From assembly GCA_964020155.1 (NCBI GenBank), contig OZ026560.1, positions 2,304,259 to 2,368,258 of the forward strand: a stretch of 64,000 nt of DNA, given 5' to 3'. Positions 23,860 to 37,700 of this stretch are shown one piece after another (positions within the stretch are counted from its first letter, which is position 1; the number at the start of each line of letters is the position of its first letter). The DNA comes from Chondrilla cf. caribensis (Eukaryota; Porifera; Demospongiae; Chondrillida; Chondrillidae). Both the position numbers and the translations under genes were made by a program. The notes below the pieces were generated by a model. The model saw only the letters and a program-made list of their open reading frames with translations, was not told the DNA's origin and did no database searches.

Positions 23860-26329
23860 GGAATGCTGTTAATATCTTATCCACTAACCCTTTAATTGTG
23901 TGTTGCTATTGTACGTAAGCTTGCTTTGTATAGACATAGCTTCATATCATAATTGAATTTGATTAATCCGAATTAATGTACATGAACTGTTGAAGATTGA
24001 CGATATGAATTTATAAACACAGAATGTCATAGCATTTTAGGTTGAGGGATAATATGATGCACACATAATATAGAGAATATTGCACACAGGATAAATTTAT
24101 ATTGATCTACCCAGTTATTGCATTTGTTTACATTTATCCTTTTGCAACTGGGCCAGGGACGTCAACCCAGTCAGTCTAATCTATTATTAGGTTTGTACAT
24201 ATTCTTGTCATACTGGACTAATAACGTCATAAACTGCTGGCCCTTTGAAACTGGGCTAGTGTATTTAAGGTATATATCGTTTTAATAGCTATTGCAAGTT
24301 TCGTAATTGATTTTAATAGTTTATATGCAGATACAGTACTCTATACGTTTGTGTATGGATTGATCAGAGGATCGAGAATGCGCATTTCACTAGAACACAG
24401 AACATCTCTCTATAGCGCGCGAGGACCGAATGTTTCGTTATTTAACCTCACGTCACCGGAAAAACGGTCCGAGTGATTTTGGTCCGGCCGGACCTAAATT
24501 ACGGCAGGATACTTGAATCCACGGACCAAAACTCTCGTGACAGTCATTTCGTGACGTAGTCCAGTGTGGAAGATCGGTCATGTATCCCTCATGCACCTAC
24601 AGCGCGATTTTATAAGACTGATTCTGAGATACTTTTAGCTGTCTTTTTGTCGCTCTTATTATAAAAAGTACTTTATTCAAAATCTTTTCTAGCAAAGTGG
24701 CGAAACCATCAAAAGGACACAAGAGGAGTGGGAACTGTAGATATGATACGTCACAATACGTAATTTACACCTCGCTTCCACGAATAGTTGATAGATAACG
24801 ATTACTCAATTTCCAAGTACGCTTTCTCGATTCATTATAGCCGAACTTGACTACAAGTGGAGTGTACTGTGAATAGGTTGAAAACATTCGTTCAAACGAT
24901 CCTGCAAGTAAGTTTACATTTACTGAGCCGTCGTGTATATTCACTCGGGACTTATACAGAATTATATAATTGTGGAAGTTTTAAGACGTATATACGTAGG
25001 TACTGAAGGACTCAGTAAGATGTAGATTTATGGTCTGTCGTTGAAAAGTGATTCTAGTAACTTGCTACGGTCCTCATCTACATTTAGACAAATACGTCAG
25101 TTCCCCTGTTCCACTGTTTGATGTCTGAATATTGTAATATGAATTGAATATTGAATGTTGTGATGGATGAGACTAATATTATTTCATTTCATTAATGTTT
25201 TGAATTTCACAATAATAATATTATAGGGATACTGATGTTATGAGTTAGACATGACCTGTGATTTTCGTATTATATATGTAGCTGATCATATAAATTATCA
25301 GTTATTTCCTTTAACTGTTGATGTACATGTAACTGGTACCTGTAAATTTTGAATATAAAAAAATCAAAAAGGTAAAAGTTTGAATGCCAGTCTTCATTCA
25401 GAGACTAATCAATGGTATATTATATTGAATAATATCAGCCTTGGTGACAACATGTCATTTTCCTAATCCATGTGACCAATAAATATCATGATTGCTGAAT
25501 TTTATTTGTAATAATTAATATATTATTTCAGTATAATGATCAAGACAGAATTTATTAATCTGTCATTGTACATAATCCAGGTGATTTTAGTCCAGCTGGA
25601 CCAAAATTACTGACTAGGATAAATGGCCCAAGAATAGGACTTTTGGCCCGCTTATTGTTTGCCACAAACCTGCTTGAATAAGTTTCCATTTCGCTGTAAA
25701 CAGACTGGCAACATCTGCGACTGGAGATAGCGTGCTATTACTACATGTATTGTACGTGTTCTCTGTCTGATCCAATTGCTTCTTACAGCTGACGCGTCTG
25801 TTCGAATCCTCTAAAAATGAAGGAATGATTAAGATAGTAGCTGGTGATCATATTAGTAATAACTAATAATCCACTTACAACTTTTACAAAACTACTGTAA
25901 TACTATATATTATTATTGTCCTTTAAAGTTTCAGTACAGTTCTCCGGGTAGCATTTACTAGTTACATATGTACAAGTTAAGTCGACCAGATGGCATTCAA
26001 TTCCATTGAAAAGAAATTACACCTTCCGTGGAAGGTATACGTATGTATCACACTTGAATTATAGTTGGACAATGGCCGAGCAACAAGTGCCTCAATGCCC
26101 GGACCCAATTAGAACTACTCAGGCCAGACAAAATATTATAAGCATATAAAAACATTATATATTACACAAATATATGCTGTGTGATAATGACAAAATCACA
26201 TTTGAGAAAAATGTATTACTGTTTCATATTATTATTCATACTTGGTATTTTTATTTTCTATTCAACCAGGTTACTGACAGAATGATATTAAAGTCTTATT
26301 GTATACAGTAAATTCGCAAGGACTAAACA
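23860..26329. other. Spacer between OSTF1-like and HELZ2-like genes
   Basis: AT-rich, with a GC-richer patch at 24360-24560. A motif of about 39 bp, GTGATTTTRGTCCRGCYGGA + CCWAAATTAC, occurs at about 24471 and 25581 and suggests another dispersed element. No credible exon was seen. The HELZ2-like promoter should lie at the right end. Confidence 0.5.
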
Positions 26330-28709
26330 ATGGGAAAAAATAAAAACAAAATCAAATATAAACATATATTTTGTGATATTTGTACAAAGTGTATTTCAAA
26401 AGAATTACTGTCTCCAGTCACACTCTGTAAGCACTCACAAGAGACTAAAAAGGTGAGCCATCACTGGTGCAAGGTTGACTTGGGTTCTATATAGCTTATT
26501 GTGCTCAATGAATATTGATTTCAGCATAATAAACCACTTCCATCATTGATTGTACTTTGTAACAGTTAAATTCAAGTATCAAGCGTTTGTGCACAGCAGT
26601 ACATGCAGGGATATGTTAGTCAAAAGTTACCATACCATGGTTTAACACAGACACCATACTGTTTTGAATCAATCTCGTGTTTCAAGAAAATCAATGGAGT
26701 GAATCAATCCTAATATATTATATCCTAATTGAATAATTGTCTAACAGTGATTTTAATCTTCAGTTCATTGAAGTCAATGTGATTGTTCATACTCAAATTA
26801 CTAGCTACAATTTCTGCAAATTTCATGTTATTGAATGAATGCTTTAAGTAACACAATGACATTATCCTCAAGATTGGTGAACCTTTGTCTCTGTGAAATA
26901 TTGTTTCATATTATGAAGGATTAGTTTGGTATATTGCTAAAATTATCTGGCACATAATAATGACTTTTTGTATACTCTAATTTACAGGAATGGGTTGTGC
27001 TTGGAGATGAAGTATATGAAATAAGACCCAAACCTTCCCTACAAAAAGTACGGGAGTTTGGAGGGCATGATGGTCGACATTTTGGTGGCACTTTCAAGCT
27101 TTGTTACAATGGTACAAGCTGTTATCGTGGCACAAAGTGTACTTTTGCCCACAGTGATGTTGAACTTAAGGTCTGGAATGGTAAGCAGGAGCCTATCAGT
27201 TTGGCTATAATTGAATTTTAAATTTGTGTTGTATATGGTTTATAGGTTGGTAATTGCATACTGTATTTTGGTATAATAATCATATTATTATTAATGATCA
27301 TGATAAAGAATTGTTAATATATTATACGTAGTTGTAAGCCACTTAAATTAGTGAGTAGGAGTAAAGGCTTGCATGGTATATGCACTGTCTGTTGGTGTCA
27401 ACAACTCAGATATTGTTTTCGTAATAATATATAGCAAATCTATATCTATATGGATTTCCTACTAATCGTTTGCTAATTCATTGTTGTTGCACAAATCCAG
27501 TGTCATTTTAATTACGTATAAAGTTCATAAGACATCCCATTCTGTCTGCATGTTTTATTTATTGTACTATTTATGTATTTATTTTAAATTATAGGTCTTC
27601 TGCAAAGTAAGCAGTCTTGTATTGAGTGTGAATGGGAAAGAGCATTACAGCTTTCTCAAACTAAGTGTCTGTCCGACACAAAGCACTCTGGAGATAAGAA
27701 AATAATGTATTTAGAGCCTTCAAAGAAGTCGTTCCAAGTGATTCGATCACTTCCAAGAAACCATAATCGTATGAAGAAGAATTCACAGCAATATGGTGTT
27801 AAGCATCCAGCTGATGATTGCAGCCATGGTGTGAACTGCTGTTTTCCTCATAGTACAATGGAAGAACGTATATGGAATTCACTTCTCTATCATGAAGGAG
27901 ACGATAGGGTAAGAAAATGTTCCTGCCAGCCATATTGTTTCACAATCCAATTAGTGTGTCACATGTGTTGAACAGACATTGGAATCTATTAGGCTGTGTC
28001 TATTGCCAATTCAGTGTTAAAACATCTGTATACATGCTTTTTTATAATAATTTTTGTCATTTCTTACACTTGCATTCACTGATAAATGCAATTACTTACT
28101 GAGTTTTCTTTCCATATTGTCATTTTGTTATTGTCATACTGATTCTAGCTTAATTTGCATAATATTATAGTCTTTGCTTCATCTTGTCTCCAATCCCATC
28201 CTCTTATTGGAATGTATATATGGGCTTGGAACTACATAGACAAAAATTGATTCTTACAATGGTCTGGTTGATGTTAATAAGCTGAAAAACAAGTTTGATT
28301 AACAGCATGTACTTTTCCTTTTATTTAATCCTACTCTGCCATGTGTAATGCGTACTATTTGTTATTGAATATTAAGAGTGTATGTTGTTATTTGTAGATT
28401 ATGACAACTCCTGATACTCCATCCATGGATGTACTATGTCTACAAGTCAGCAGTGATGCTGGGCAACAGGTCAAAAGTGATGCCAGACATAATATCGGCA
28501 GTGATGTCAGACAACAAGTCAGCAGCGATGCCAGACATAATATTGGCAGTGATGTCAGACAACAAGCCAGCAGTGATGCCAGAGAAAAGATCAGCAGTAT
28601 TGCCAGACAAAAGATCATCAGTGATGCCAGACAAAATGTCAGCAGGGATGCTGGAAAGCAATCGGGTTCTGATGATACACATAATTGGACATATTCAGAA
28701 AGGCTTAAG
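26330..28709 (+). CDS. HELZ2: N-terminal zinc-finger and octad-repeat exons of the HELZ2-like gene
   Basis: Four exons. Residues 15-35 are Cys/His rich (CDICTKC...CKH). A CCCH finger follows: Cys80-x5-Cys86-x5-Cys92-x3-His96. A second, incomplete copy is Cys181-x5-Cys187-x3-His191, without the first Cys. The fourth exon encodes about ten copies of an octad SDARxx[10 protein letters not shown], with 24-bp DNA periodicity, so it grew by tandem duplication. ATG 26330 opens a 41-codon exon with a good donor; an upstream noncoding exon is possible. Confidence 0.82.
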
Positions 28710-31700
28710 GTAGGTAGGCTCTGACATGTAGAATCTGTGATTGTATGTATGTAATCCTAGATAGTTTGTCACTTCCCTACAAGCCCAGAATTGATAATAA
28801 ACTAGTAGTACTGAAAATCAGTTGTAATTTTAAATAGAATATCCATAGGTACCAACATTCCAAAATACATTTCAGGGACACCTTGCATGTAAGACTTTCT
28901 GTAATTTCACTGATCATGCAGACTATTGTATGGTATGGCATCACCCACGTACATGGTACCACATTATAATCAACATAAACCTATGATAAAGTAAAATTGA
29001 ATGCTTGGAATTATACCCACACAGCATGTTACATGGCTAATACTTAAACAGACAACTAGCAAGATGGTGCTAGCCTAAGGGATATCTGGGAATACAAAGT
29101 TAGTCGTGATATCATTTATTTATTGGATTTAGAGTTAAATCGCCACAGAATCAGTGGAAAACACTATTAAATGCAAAATTAATGCAATGTCTTTAGTGGT
29201 GCCTCTGGTGACATCATTACGTGCATTTTGAAATGGCCAATTTGTCAACGATTTTGTAAGCAAAGCTGTAATTTTCTCTAGTTTGAGATAAGAACAATGA
29301 TTTTTAACACCACCACTGGTGTTTAACCATGCAACAAAGTGATTTTAGGCCAACTTAACAACAGGCTCTTTAAATACCAGGACAAAGGAACCTTCCATCC
29401 GGGATACGGGACACAGTATATTTTTTTCTGGGACTGTCCTGGGCAATTCGGGACAGTTGGCACCTATCTATATCAATACATTGTAATTGATGAAAGACGT
29501 GTGTTCTACTACACTAAAAAGATAGAAATAAACCACCAGATTATTACAATGGTAGCAAATATCAATGAGTGTCAAGGTGAAAAGTTAAATTTACCCCTTT
29601 CTCTATCCAGTCTCAAAGTGGCTCTAGGTAGTACTTAATGCTCTAACCCCCTCCGTTCTAAGGTTAGCAGTACTGATTCTATAGTTTATAACTAGTATCC
29701 CCTCAACCTACCCATATCAAGGAATAGGGATCTATGGTAGAACTCCTTCCTGGACTTAAGGGGATGCAGGCTCACCCCCACCCTTGGTGCCGCCCCCCTG
29801 CCTCTATACTCTCGTTTTGGTTATGCATAATACCTGCATCCTGGATAAATATTCCATTATTCTACTAAACGGCACCTGCGGAATTGAGCCCAGGATACCC
29901 AGAATGGGGTTTCCCCAGGTGGCAGAATTGTTAGGTTGAGATTATATTATTATAGTGGTACTGCCATGGCGGCACCGGTAGCGACAATCAATGAACACCA
30001 TAGAACTAGTAATCAGGTAGCAATCTGGCGGTATACAAGATACCCCACCTACAGTACTACACACAAAGGTTTCCAAAAGTAGAAAAAAGAAAAAGAAACA
30101 ACAAACAAAGAAAAAAAGTGCCAGAGGAACTGTCACCTTAACCTAACAGAGTTGCTCAGACACATTGGCCAGGTGGTCAGCTGATGGACGTATGTATTGT
30201 TGGTATGCCATACTTTGCCAGTGTCCTAGGATCTTGATAGTGGACACTGGCACGCCAGCTTGGCTTGCAGATGTTGCTGCTCCAATTCTGAAGCTGTGCC
30301 CATTGAATTTGGAGCCATCGATGCCCGAGGCTGATAGGACAGCTTAGACCCGTAGGACAAATACGGAGCGAGTCAGCGCATGGGAGTCACTTGTTATGAA
30401 TAGTGGGCCTGGGGCTCCACCTTGTACCGCAAGATAATCAAGTAACGTGGCCACTGGGCAGAGGTCTGCTGCTGTCGCCCTGAGCACAATCTGTGTCCCC
30501 TGTCTAAACTGGTCTGTCTTAGATACTTTAATAGACAGAATGATCCGCCATTGGGGGAGGACTGGATCAAAGTAAGATCTGACAGACAAAGATGGTAGGA
30601 GGGGTGGAACTGAATGCCATTGGGCACCAGGAATTCCCCGCACCGGAGGAAACCAAAGAAACCCGTACAGCAGGCCGCCCAGATGAGTCTATTGAAGTAT
30701 GCCGCGAGGTCCCTGGCGAGCTGGGTCTTGATGCACCTCATGAGTGAGGCTGTGATTGGTAGGTGGATTCGGGTGGATGAGTGTTGCTGGGCATGGAGCG
30801 TCTGATGCCTCGGAGTAATACCTTCATATGGGGGGAATGTAGGGAAGGGGGCACACAGCCAGGGTTGGCTTAGTCTGGCCTGCTAGACCGTCCCAACTAT
30901 GCGCCGAGGGTGAGAAAAGGGAAGGGACGGTCTAGCGGCAATAGAGATAAGTTAACACCTTCGCCTTATCGATTGACGATAATTAACGAGTGCCCAATTA
31001 CATGCTAATCGTAAGTACGTCGAAAAGGTTCAACTCCGGCACCCCAAGATTCGACACAGTGCGCTTCATCGACGAAGACAGCCTCAATTCCTTGATTAAA
31101 ACTAGGTCTCGTGAGCAAAGCTTTCTATTTATTCTCGTTCGCAGCCTCAGGTGAAGAAAACACGTACCTGACAATACCGTCACGTAGTTGAGCTTCTTTT
31201 TGAATTGTAACTCCGCAAGACAACCTTACAACCGTCTGTTTACGATTGCAAAGGTCTTTTACTTGAATTTTCATAAGCTCGATTAAGGGTGAAATAACAA
31301 ATACGGAGGACAGAGGACGTTTTGTATCGCAAGACAACAAATCCACAGTGTGGCGCACACTCGAATAAGATAGACTTGCCGTGTTCCGTAGGCAGACCAA
31401 CGAAGGTGTCGTCGCCAGAAACAATACCCTTGAGCGCATCCTACTAAAAAGATGATAATCGCAACGACGACTTCTGTAGGCTTTCTAGAGCGAACGTACG
31501 TAAGCGATAGTATGCACTGAATTATAATGATATCATTGATTATACAAAGAACCGCAAGTCATGAATTCAATTGCCGCGATTCCGGGTAGTCGCTGCTGAT
31601 TGGTCGAATAGGTGTTAACTAATCTCTATTGCCGCTAGACCATCCCTTCCCTTTCTTGCCGCCCTAGGCGCATAGTTGGGACAGTCTAGCGAGCCAGACT

Positions 31701-34700
31701 AGGGTTGGCTAGAACCCTGACGTGCTGAAGTGCTGCCAGGTAGGACTCAATTGTTGCAATGGACAGCCCCTCTGTCCCCAGGAATGCAGCAAAGAGTGTT
31801 GTGGACTCAATGGTCACTGGGGTAACAGGGATAGAGAGGGACTTGGGAAATGCGAGATAGCAGTTCCAGCCAGCCTTGTAGACCTTCCTGGTGGATTCAA
31901 CAAGGCCTGCCTCCAGAAATCTGCAAACCTCTCCCTCCAATGTACTGATGTCCAGTTGGCTGGTTCCTGGCACAGACGAAGGAGCTCTTGATTGACCTGT
32001 GAGGGGGAGGGGAGGCATGTGGGCGCCTATTCAGGAAGGTTGTGGTTCTGTTGCAAGACAGGTCATCTGCATCAGTATTCCTGTCCCCCGCAATATGCAC
32101 TACCCTGAGGCGGAAGTCAAAGTGGGCTTGAAGAAAGGCAAGACAGCGCAGCATGTTACATGCTGCTGGATCTCGAGCATGCAGGGAGTTGACCTGGGTG
32201 ACCACCACCATATTATCTGAGTGTAGCATGATTAATAGCCCACCCCACAGGCCGCCCAGGTTGCGGCTGCTAATACCACTGGAATTAGCTCCTTAAGGGC
32301 AATGGATGACAGGCAGTGGTGTGATGGCCAGGGTGACTGCAGCCAGTTGGGCAAGGCTCACGCGCCGTAGCCCCAGGAGCCCGATGCATCAGTGAATAGG
32401 CGCCTGGGGGGTCTCCCAAGAGGAGGAACTGGTGGACAGATATCCTGGACCACGTGGTACAGAGGAGGTGCCACCATACAATATCCGCACGAGTTGCTAC
32501 GTTTGAACGGTGTGGCTGACCTGGCCTTAGGCTGTGCAGGGTGTGGAACAGGCCCCTCATAGAAGCTTTCCCCAAGGGGCATGCCTTTGTTGCATGGACC
32601 AGGTGGCCAATGAGGCTTTCGAGAGAAGCATTTCGACCCGAGGAGTTCTTCCAGCTTGGAGCGAAGTAATGCCAATTTGTCCTTGACACATTTTGACACA
32701 GAGAGTGGTTGGAAGGATAGCCTTGATACCCAGGAATGTTAGGGAGGAGGTTGGACCCTCAATCTTGTCGTCAGCCAGGGGGACCCCCAGCTCCATGCAA
32801 GTTGCTCGGGTCAGCGCCAGGGCCCAGGTGCACTCCCCTGAGCCTGGGGCGCCTAACAAGAGGAAGTCATCAAGGTAGTGGATAACCCCCAGATCCCCCG
32901 ATGCACGAGGACCCATTCGAGGGCTTCTGCTACTGCACTGAAGATTGCAGGGGCGGAGGCTAGCCCAAACGGAATTTGGCAGTCAATTAAGATGTCGCCC
33001 TGCCACTGCACCCCCAGGAAGACAGGCTCAGACAGGTGGATGGGTACAATCCGGTAGGTGCTGTGAACATCAATCTTGGCCAATTCTGTATGAGGACCAA
33101 GGGAGTACATAGCCAGTGCTGCATCCTCCATGGAAGAATAAGCTACATGCGTCAGGTTTCTGCACAGGTTGTTGTTGATGCTGTGACCTTTCGGGCTGGA
33201 AAGATCCACTATAACCCGGAATGCGCCCAGTGTCCCCTTAGGAACGACTCCCATGGGGCTGACGACTGCCCCCTGACACTCATGTGGGGCATAGGGGCCC
33301 AACATTAGCCCATCCCTAGGCCTAACCTGGTGCTGCAGGTATTCACTGATGAGCTGCTGCTGCCCTTAGGCTGAGGGGAGGTTCCCAGGGGCTGACTTGC
33401 AGGCTGCTGGCGGTTTAAGACCGATCCTAAACCCATACTGAATCCCCTGGAGGAGTTGTTCCACCCATATCCTGTTCGGGTGCTGAGCAAGTGCTCTGAT
33501 CACCATGCATCAAGCTTGAGTGGGGTGACCACCCCTCGTTCCCGGGCCTCCATTGGGGTGGACACACTGGGCCTACTGCTGACAGTGGTTGCCTGTAACT
33601 TGCAAAATTGGCTGGCCATGAGGTTGGCCATGGACTTGGAGGTGGCCATGGACAGAGTACCTATATGCAGGGGGGTACAAGGGAAGGAGCCTCTGTAACC
33701 TCGGGAATGGGGGGGGGGGGGGGGTGGCGGTCCCTACTAGTGTGCTAAAGCAGTAACACGAGCCGGCTAAGATAGGGTTACCCCAGCATAGCTGGGAGGT
33801 GAACCCACAGTCCTGGACACCAAGACCATGTATCCACCAGACACTTCCCTCTAATCTATTAGGTAGCTGGCATGTGGAAGCCGGCCTTGGCAACTATAAT
33901 AGACCTGTCAATACTTAAACCATGCCACGCCTGTCACAAGCCTATCATGTATATCCCCCTGTGTGATGATGCTGACCTATTATGTATCCTGTGTGCAATC
34001 AGCTGGCTGTGGCATGGGAAGCTATGATAAACCTGACAATACTTGATCTATGATAAACCTGCCAATAATCTGTCATGCGTATCTCACTTGGGCCTGTCAT
34101 GCAGGCCCAGTTAGGTTGTGGGGGGTCAGCTGACCTCCCATTGTAATCTGTGAGAGAGCAACCTGGCAATAGTCAATTGTGTCGATCTCTTTTGAGGTCA
34201 TCTAGGGTTATCTGGGTAGGGTATCCTCATCATTGGTATTGATAACTTCATCTAGCAACAATGTCACAGCATAGTACAACACAATTCAAAATAAGACAAT
34301 ACTATCTGGCACCACACGTACAGCAATGTCACCACCTAGTACAGCACAACTCAGCATAAGACAATAAGTGAAAGCGGTGTTAGATTCCCCCTGGGAGAGG
34401 GGGGGATGCTTAGTTGGGCGAATCAGGGGACAGTCCCGTGTTGGGTGCCCCCCTGATTGGCACATGCCACAGGAGTGGTGGTAGTGGTAGTAGGAGCCCA
34501 GGGAGCATTCCCCGCGGGAGAAATGTCGGCATACTTCCCTTGTAGGCAGCTGGTACCTAGGGGCTGATGGTTGGCTTTCCTGGGGATTGCTTGAGGGGTG
34601 CGGTCTTGGTTGCTCTGCGATAGCAGCGAGCAAGATATCTGGCTCGCAATGGTCTCATTGGAGGGTAGGTTTCCCAGCCACGGTCTGCTGGAACATCCGG

Positions 34701-37700
34701 TCATACCTCTGCCAGGCAAGGCCGGGCACCTCCCTGGCCAACCGAGTGGTGATGGCCAAGTAGGTGGCCAGGGGTACTGGGGCTGGCAGGCCTCTGACTG
34801 CAATGAAAGTCGCGAAATCCATAACCCAGTCTGCAATGGACTTGATGGGGATCCTCTTGCGCCTCTCTTTCTCGGGTTTCTCATCAGTGGAGCAGTTGAA
34901 GGCTCACTGGAGTGCCTCCGGCAAGAGGTCCCCTAGGTTGACGAATGCCCCCTCACAAATTTTCTTCACGAGAGGGGCAGGGATGGCTGGTAGCCCAGTG
35001 TTGGGAAGTCTCAGGGGGCCCCAGGTCCCCCCGGAGTGTCAACCACTGGGGCCGAGGGCAGGGGTGGGGAGACAGGGCCCGATATGCTGGGACTGTGTAG
35101 GGGAATGGCGGGGGCTGGCTGGAGCCAGGTGGTGCCCTGGGATGGTGACAGCCATGTCGGCACGGTTGGTGCTGCACTGGACAAGGTACCCACCAGTGCT
35201 GCAGTAGGGTAGATAAGTGCAGGATGTGAACCAGAGTAGGCCAGTAGTTAGAAGCCACAGGAGGGGCCAGGGTCGTAAGGGAGGGGTGCATAGGCGCAGG
35301 CCAGCAGCAGTGAGCCCATGTGGCCAGGTCCACAAAGGAATGAGGGTCGACCCGCTTGCCCCGGGAGGCAGTATGGGAGAACATGCGGAGGAGCGGCCTC
35401 CCAATACCCGTGGAGGGTCCTAGGACCGGCACATAAGCTCACGACAGGGCTTACCTGGTACTGTTGCGATGCTCGAGGTGGGTGGCTGCCCCTGAGGTAG
35501 TGATGACGACTGGCCACTGTCTGCGGTTGGGGTAGCGGTTGACAAAGAGGATGTATGAGGGAGAGATTCAGCCATCGCGGGGTAGAGTCGGGGTCGTAAC
35601 AACAATGAAGAAAAATAAAGCAGATGTAATAGCAGAAGGTAGTGAACAAGAACCAGCGGGTTAGCACTCCAGAACACATGCACGCTTCAAGGCCTGGAAG
35701 CTAATTAATCATGTACCAATTGGTAGCGGGTGCCGGGGCAGCCCACTGCGGAGGTTCACATTAACTCCATTTAACTTCTTTAAATTACATATAGAAATCA
35801 GCAGCCTTTGAGAACATTAGCAATGATCCATAGTTAGAACCTACCGTGATGTGGCTTGAATTACGTAATTATGACTATGTATTCTGATGTCACTAAGGTG
35901 AAGGAAATTGTGCACCTCCAAAAACGTATGATTGAATAGGTAATTTTCTCCCAGGAAACAAAGTAGTTGTAGTCAGTTTATACAGGAAAAAGCATACAAT
36001 TGCTGTTGAGTTAATACCTTCACATTCATATGTATACTGCTCATCACATGGGTTGCGTGTGACACACCCACACTACCTGTTATTTGATTATTGACACTTC
36101 AACTAAATAATACTAGTTTGCATTGTATGTTGCAAAATTAGAAGAAATGATTCCATATCGATAGCCTCACCACGTAGACTTGTGAAGTAGACGATTCTGA
36201 GGAAGAAAGCTTTTTGTCTTTGGCAGACATTCTTGAACAAAGACATTTCTCAATGTAGTATGATTTTAAAATAGTCCTAGAGTGTGTGTAGTTGGATTTC
36301 AATATGCGGTGAAGCTTTCCCCTCGCAAAAAAGCATCACAAAAATAGTATGATTCCTCACCGATTCCTCCGGTTTTGTTTAGAGATGTTCCTTCGCGAAC
36401 GTTATTATTCAATTGCAGCGTCTTGAGGCTATATATGGATGTAGACTTAAAGCAAATTTGTACCTTATTTGTGGCTACATACGGGTGAAAATTCTAAAAT
36501 TATGTGTGTGGGCTGGACTGACCTGCCACCTTTTCACCAGAATATTTCTGACTATGCAGTACTTTATATGTGTCTCATTTTATACAATTATGCCTGACAT
36601 ACATGTATAGTGTATGAACTTTACAAAATATTGATTGAGCTTTTGTATGTTTAATGTTAGGTTCCAGCTAAGGCTCCTCTTCCCATTCCTCGAAAGCATA
36701 AAGATTATGGTGAAGACCAGGGATGTTTGGCAGACGAGGAGCTTGATCTCGACATCTTGGATTGCAAATTATCCCCAGAATGTTATCAAATGAAATTCCG
36801 CACTCTCCTGTACCTTGAAGAGAGAAAGAGAAATGACATTCTCCAGCAGAGGTTGGATATAGCATACGTATCTATGTATTACCTGCTCATGTCAGGGGGC
36901 TTACATTCATGGTTAAAGATTAATATTTGAAAAATGCTTCTGACACCTCTGCTTATAACATTCAACTTGTCAATGTGCATTTATACTTCAGATTGCCTAT
37001 AGTTTGCCTAGACCCAGCTTGACCTATGCTTGTTTTGTTCATTAACAAGCTTGTTTATATAATATGCAATCATGTTGTCTGTTTCTTGTGTCATGATTGA
37101 CAGTTTCCTTTTTGCTGCAGATGCAATGGAATGTATATATTGGAATACAATTATAGAAAGGAATTTTGGTTCTTAATTGCTCAGCATTCCGATTCCAATT
37201 CAATGAAGATTGAACTTGCCTTACAGTACAGCGGCACACTGAAGCTCACTTTCAGAGGCAGCGACAAAGTTTTCGTGGGTGATAGATTACGGGAGTATGT
37301 TTATCATTATGACCGCAAAGCTGAAGCTGCAATAGCATTTGATTTTACAGAAAACCATACTCCGAGCTTAAACGGAGCGGACAGTGCTGTGACAGTTGAA
37401 TTCCAATTTAATCGGAAATTTTTTGCAACTTTGCACCAGGCACTGCACAATCTACCTATGGAAGCCATTAAAAAAGTAATGCCTTTGAAGGCCCGCTACA
37501 TATCCTCTGGAAAACACAGGAAACCAGCTGTAAATGATCCATATTTGGAACTGGATGAAGACTTTCAGATTCCTGCTTTAGAGGCAATGCTGAACTGTTC
37601 ACCTTCTTCTCCATTTCTGCTCACTGGGCCTTTCGGGACAGGAAAAACCCGAGTTATTGCCAGGGCTGCTCTTGAAATAGTCTTAGCAACCAATGATGCC

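Larger units (their letters stand above)
30120..35700 (-). mobile_element. Decayed DIRS/Ngaro-type tyrosine-recombinase retrotransposon
   Basis: Reading on the minus strand, the order is gag-like, reverse transcriptase/RNase H, tyrosine recombinase; that order and the absence of an integrase or LTRs fit YR retrotransposons. Frameshifts and stops break every frame. No methyltransferase or SGNH hydrolase region was seen. Termini and the split or inverted repeats expected for DIRS or Ngaro could not be located, so limits are approximate and the subgroup is open. It is antisense in an intron of the HELZ2-like gene. Confidence 0.82.
28710..36660 (+). other. 8-kb fourth intron of the HELZ2-like gene
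   Basis: Almost all of its centre is an antisense YR-retrotransposon (about 30120-35700) with a nested element (30871-31701). The flanks 28710-30119 and 35701-36660 show no exon or clear repeat. The splice join across it keeps phase 0. Confidence 0.75.

Noticed and set aside
29339..29638. 99-codon plus-strand frame in the fourth HELZ2-like intron
   Set aside because: No splice-consistent link to the neighbouring exons and no resemblance to HELZ2; phase 0 joining of 28709 to 36661 works without it.
34423..34884. 153-codon Pro/Ser-rich minus frame in the retroelement
   Set aside because: It is out of frame with the gag motifs WVMDFATFI and YDRMFQQ, which read through the adjacent frame.
32693..35423. 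Plus-strand frames across the retroelement
   Set aside because: Shadows of the GC-rich minus-strand gag/RT; none has recognisable domains.
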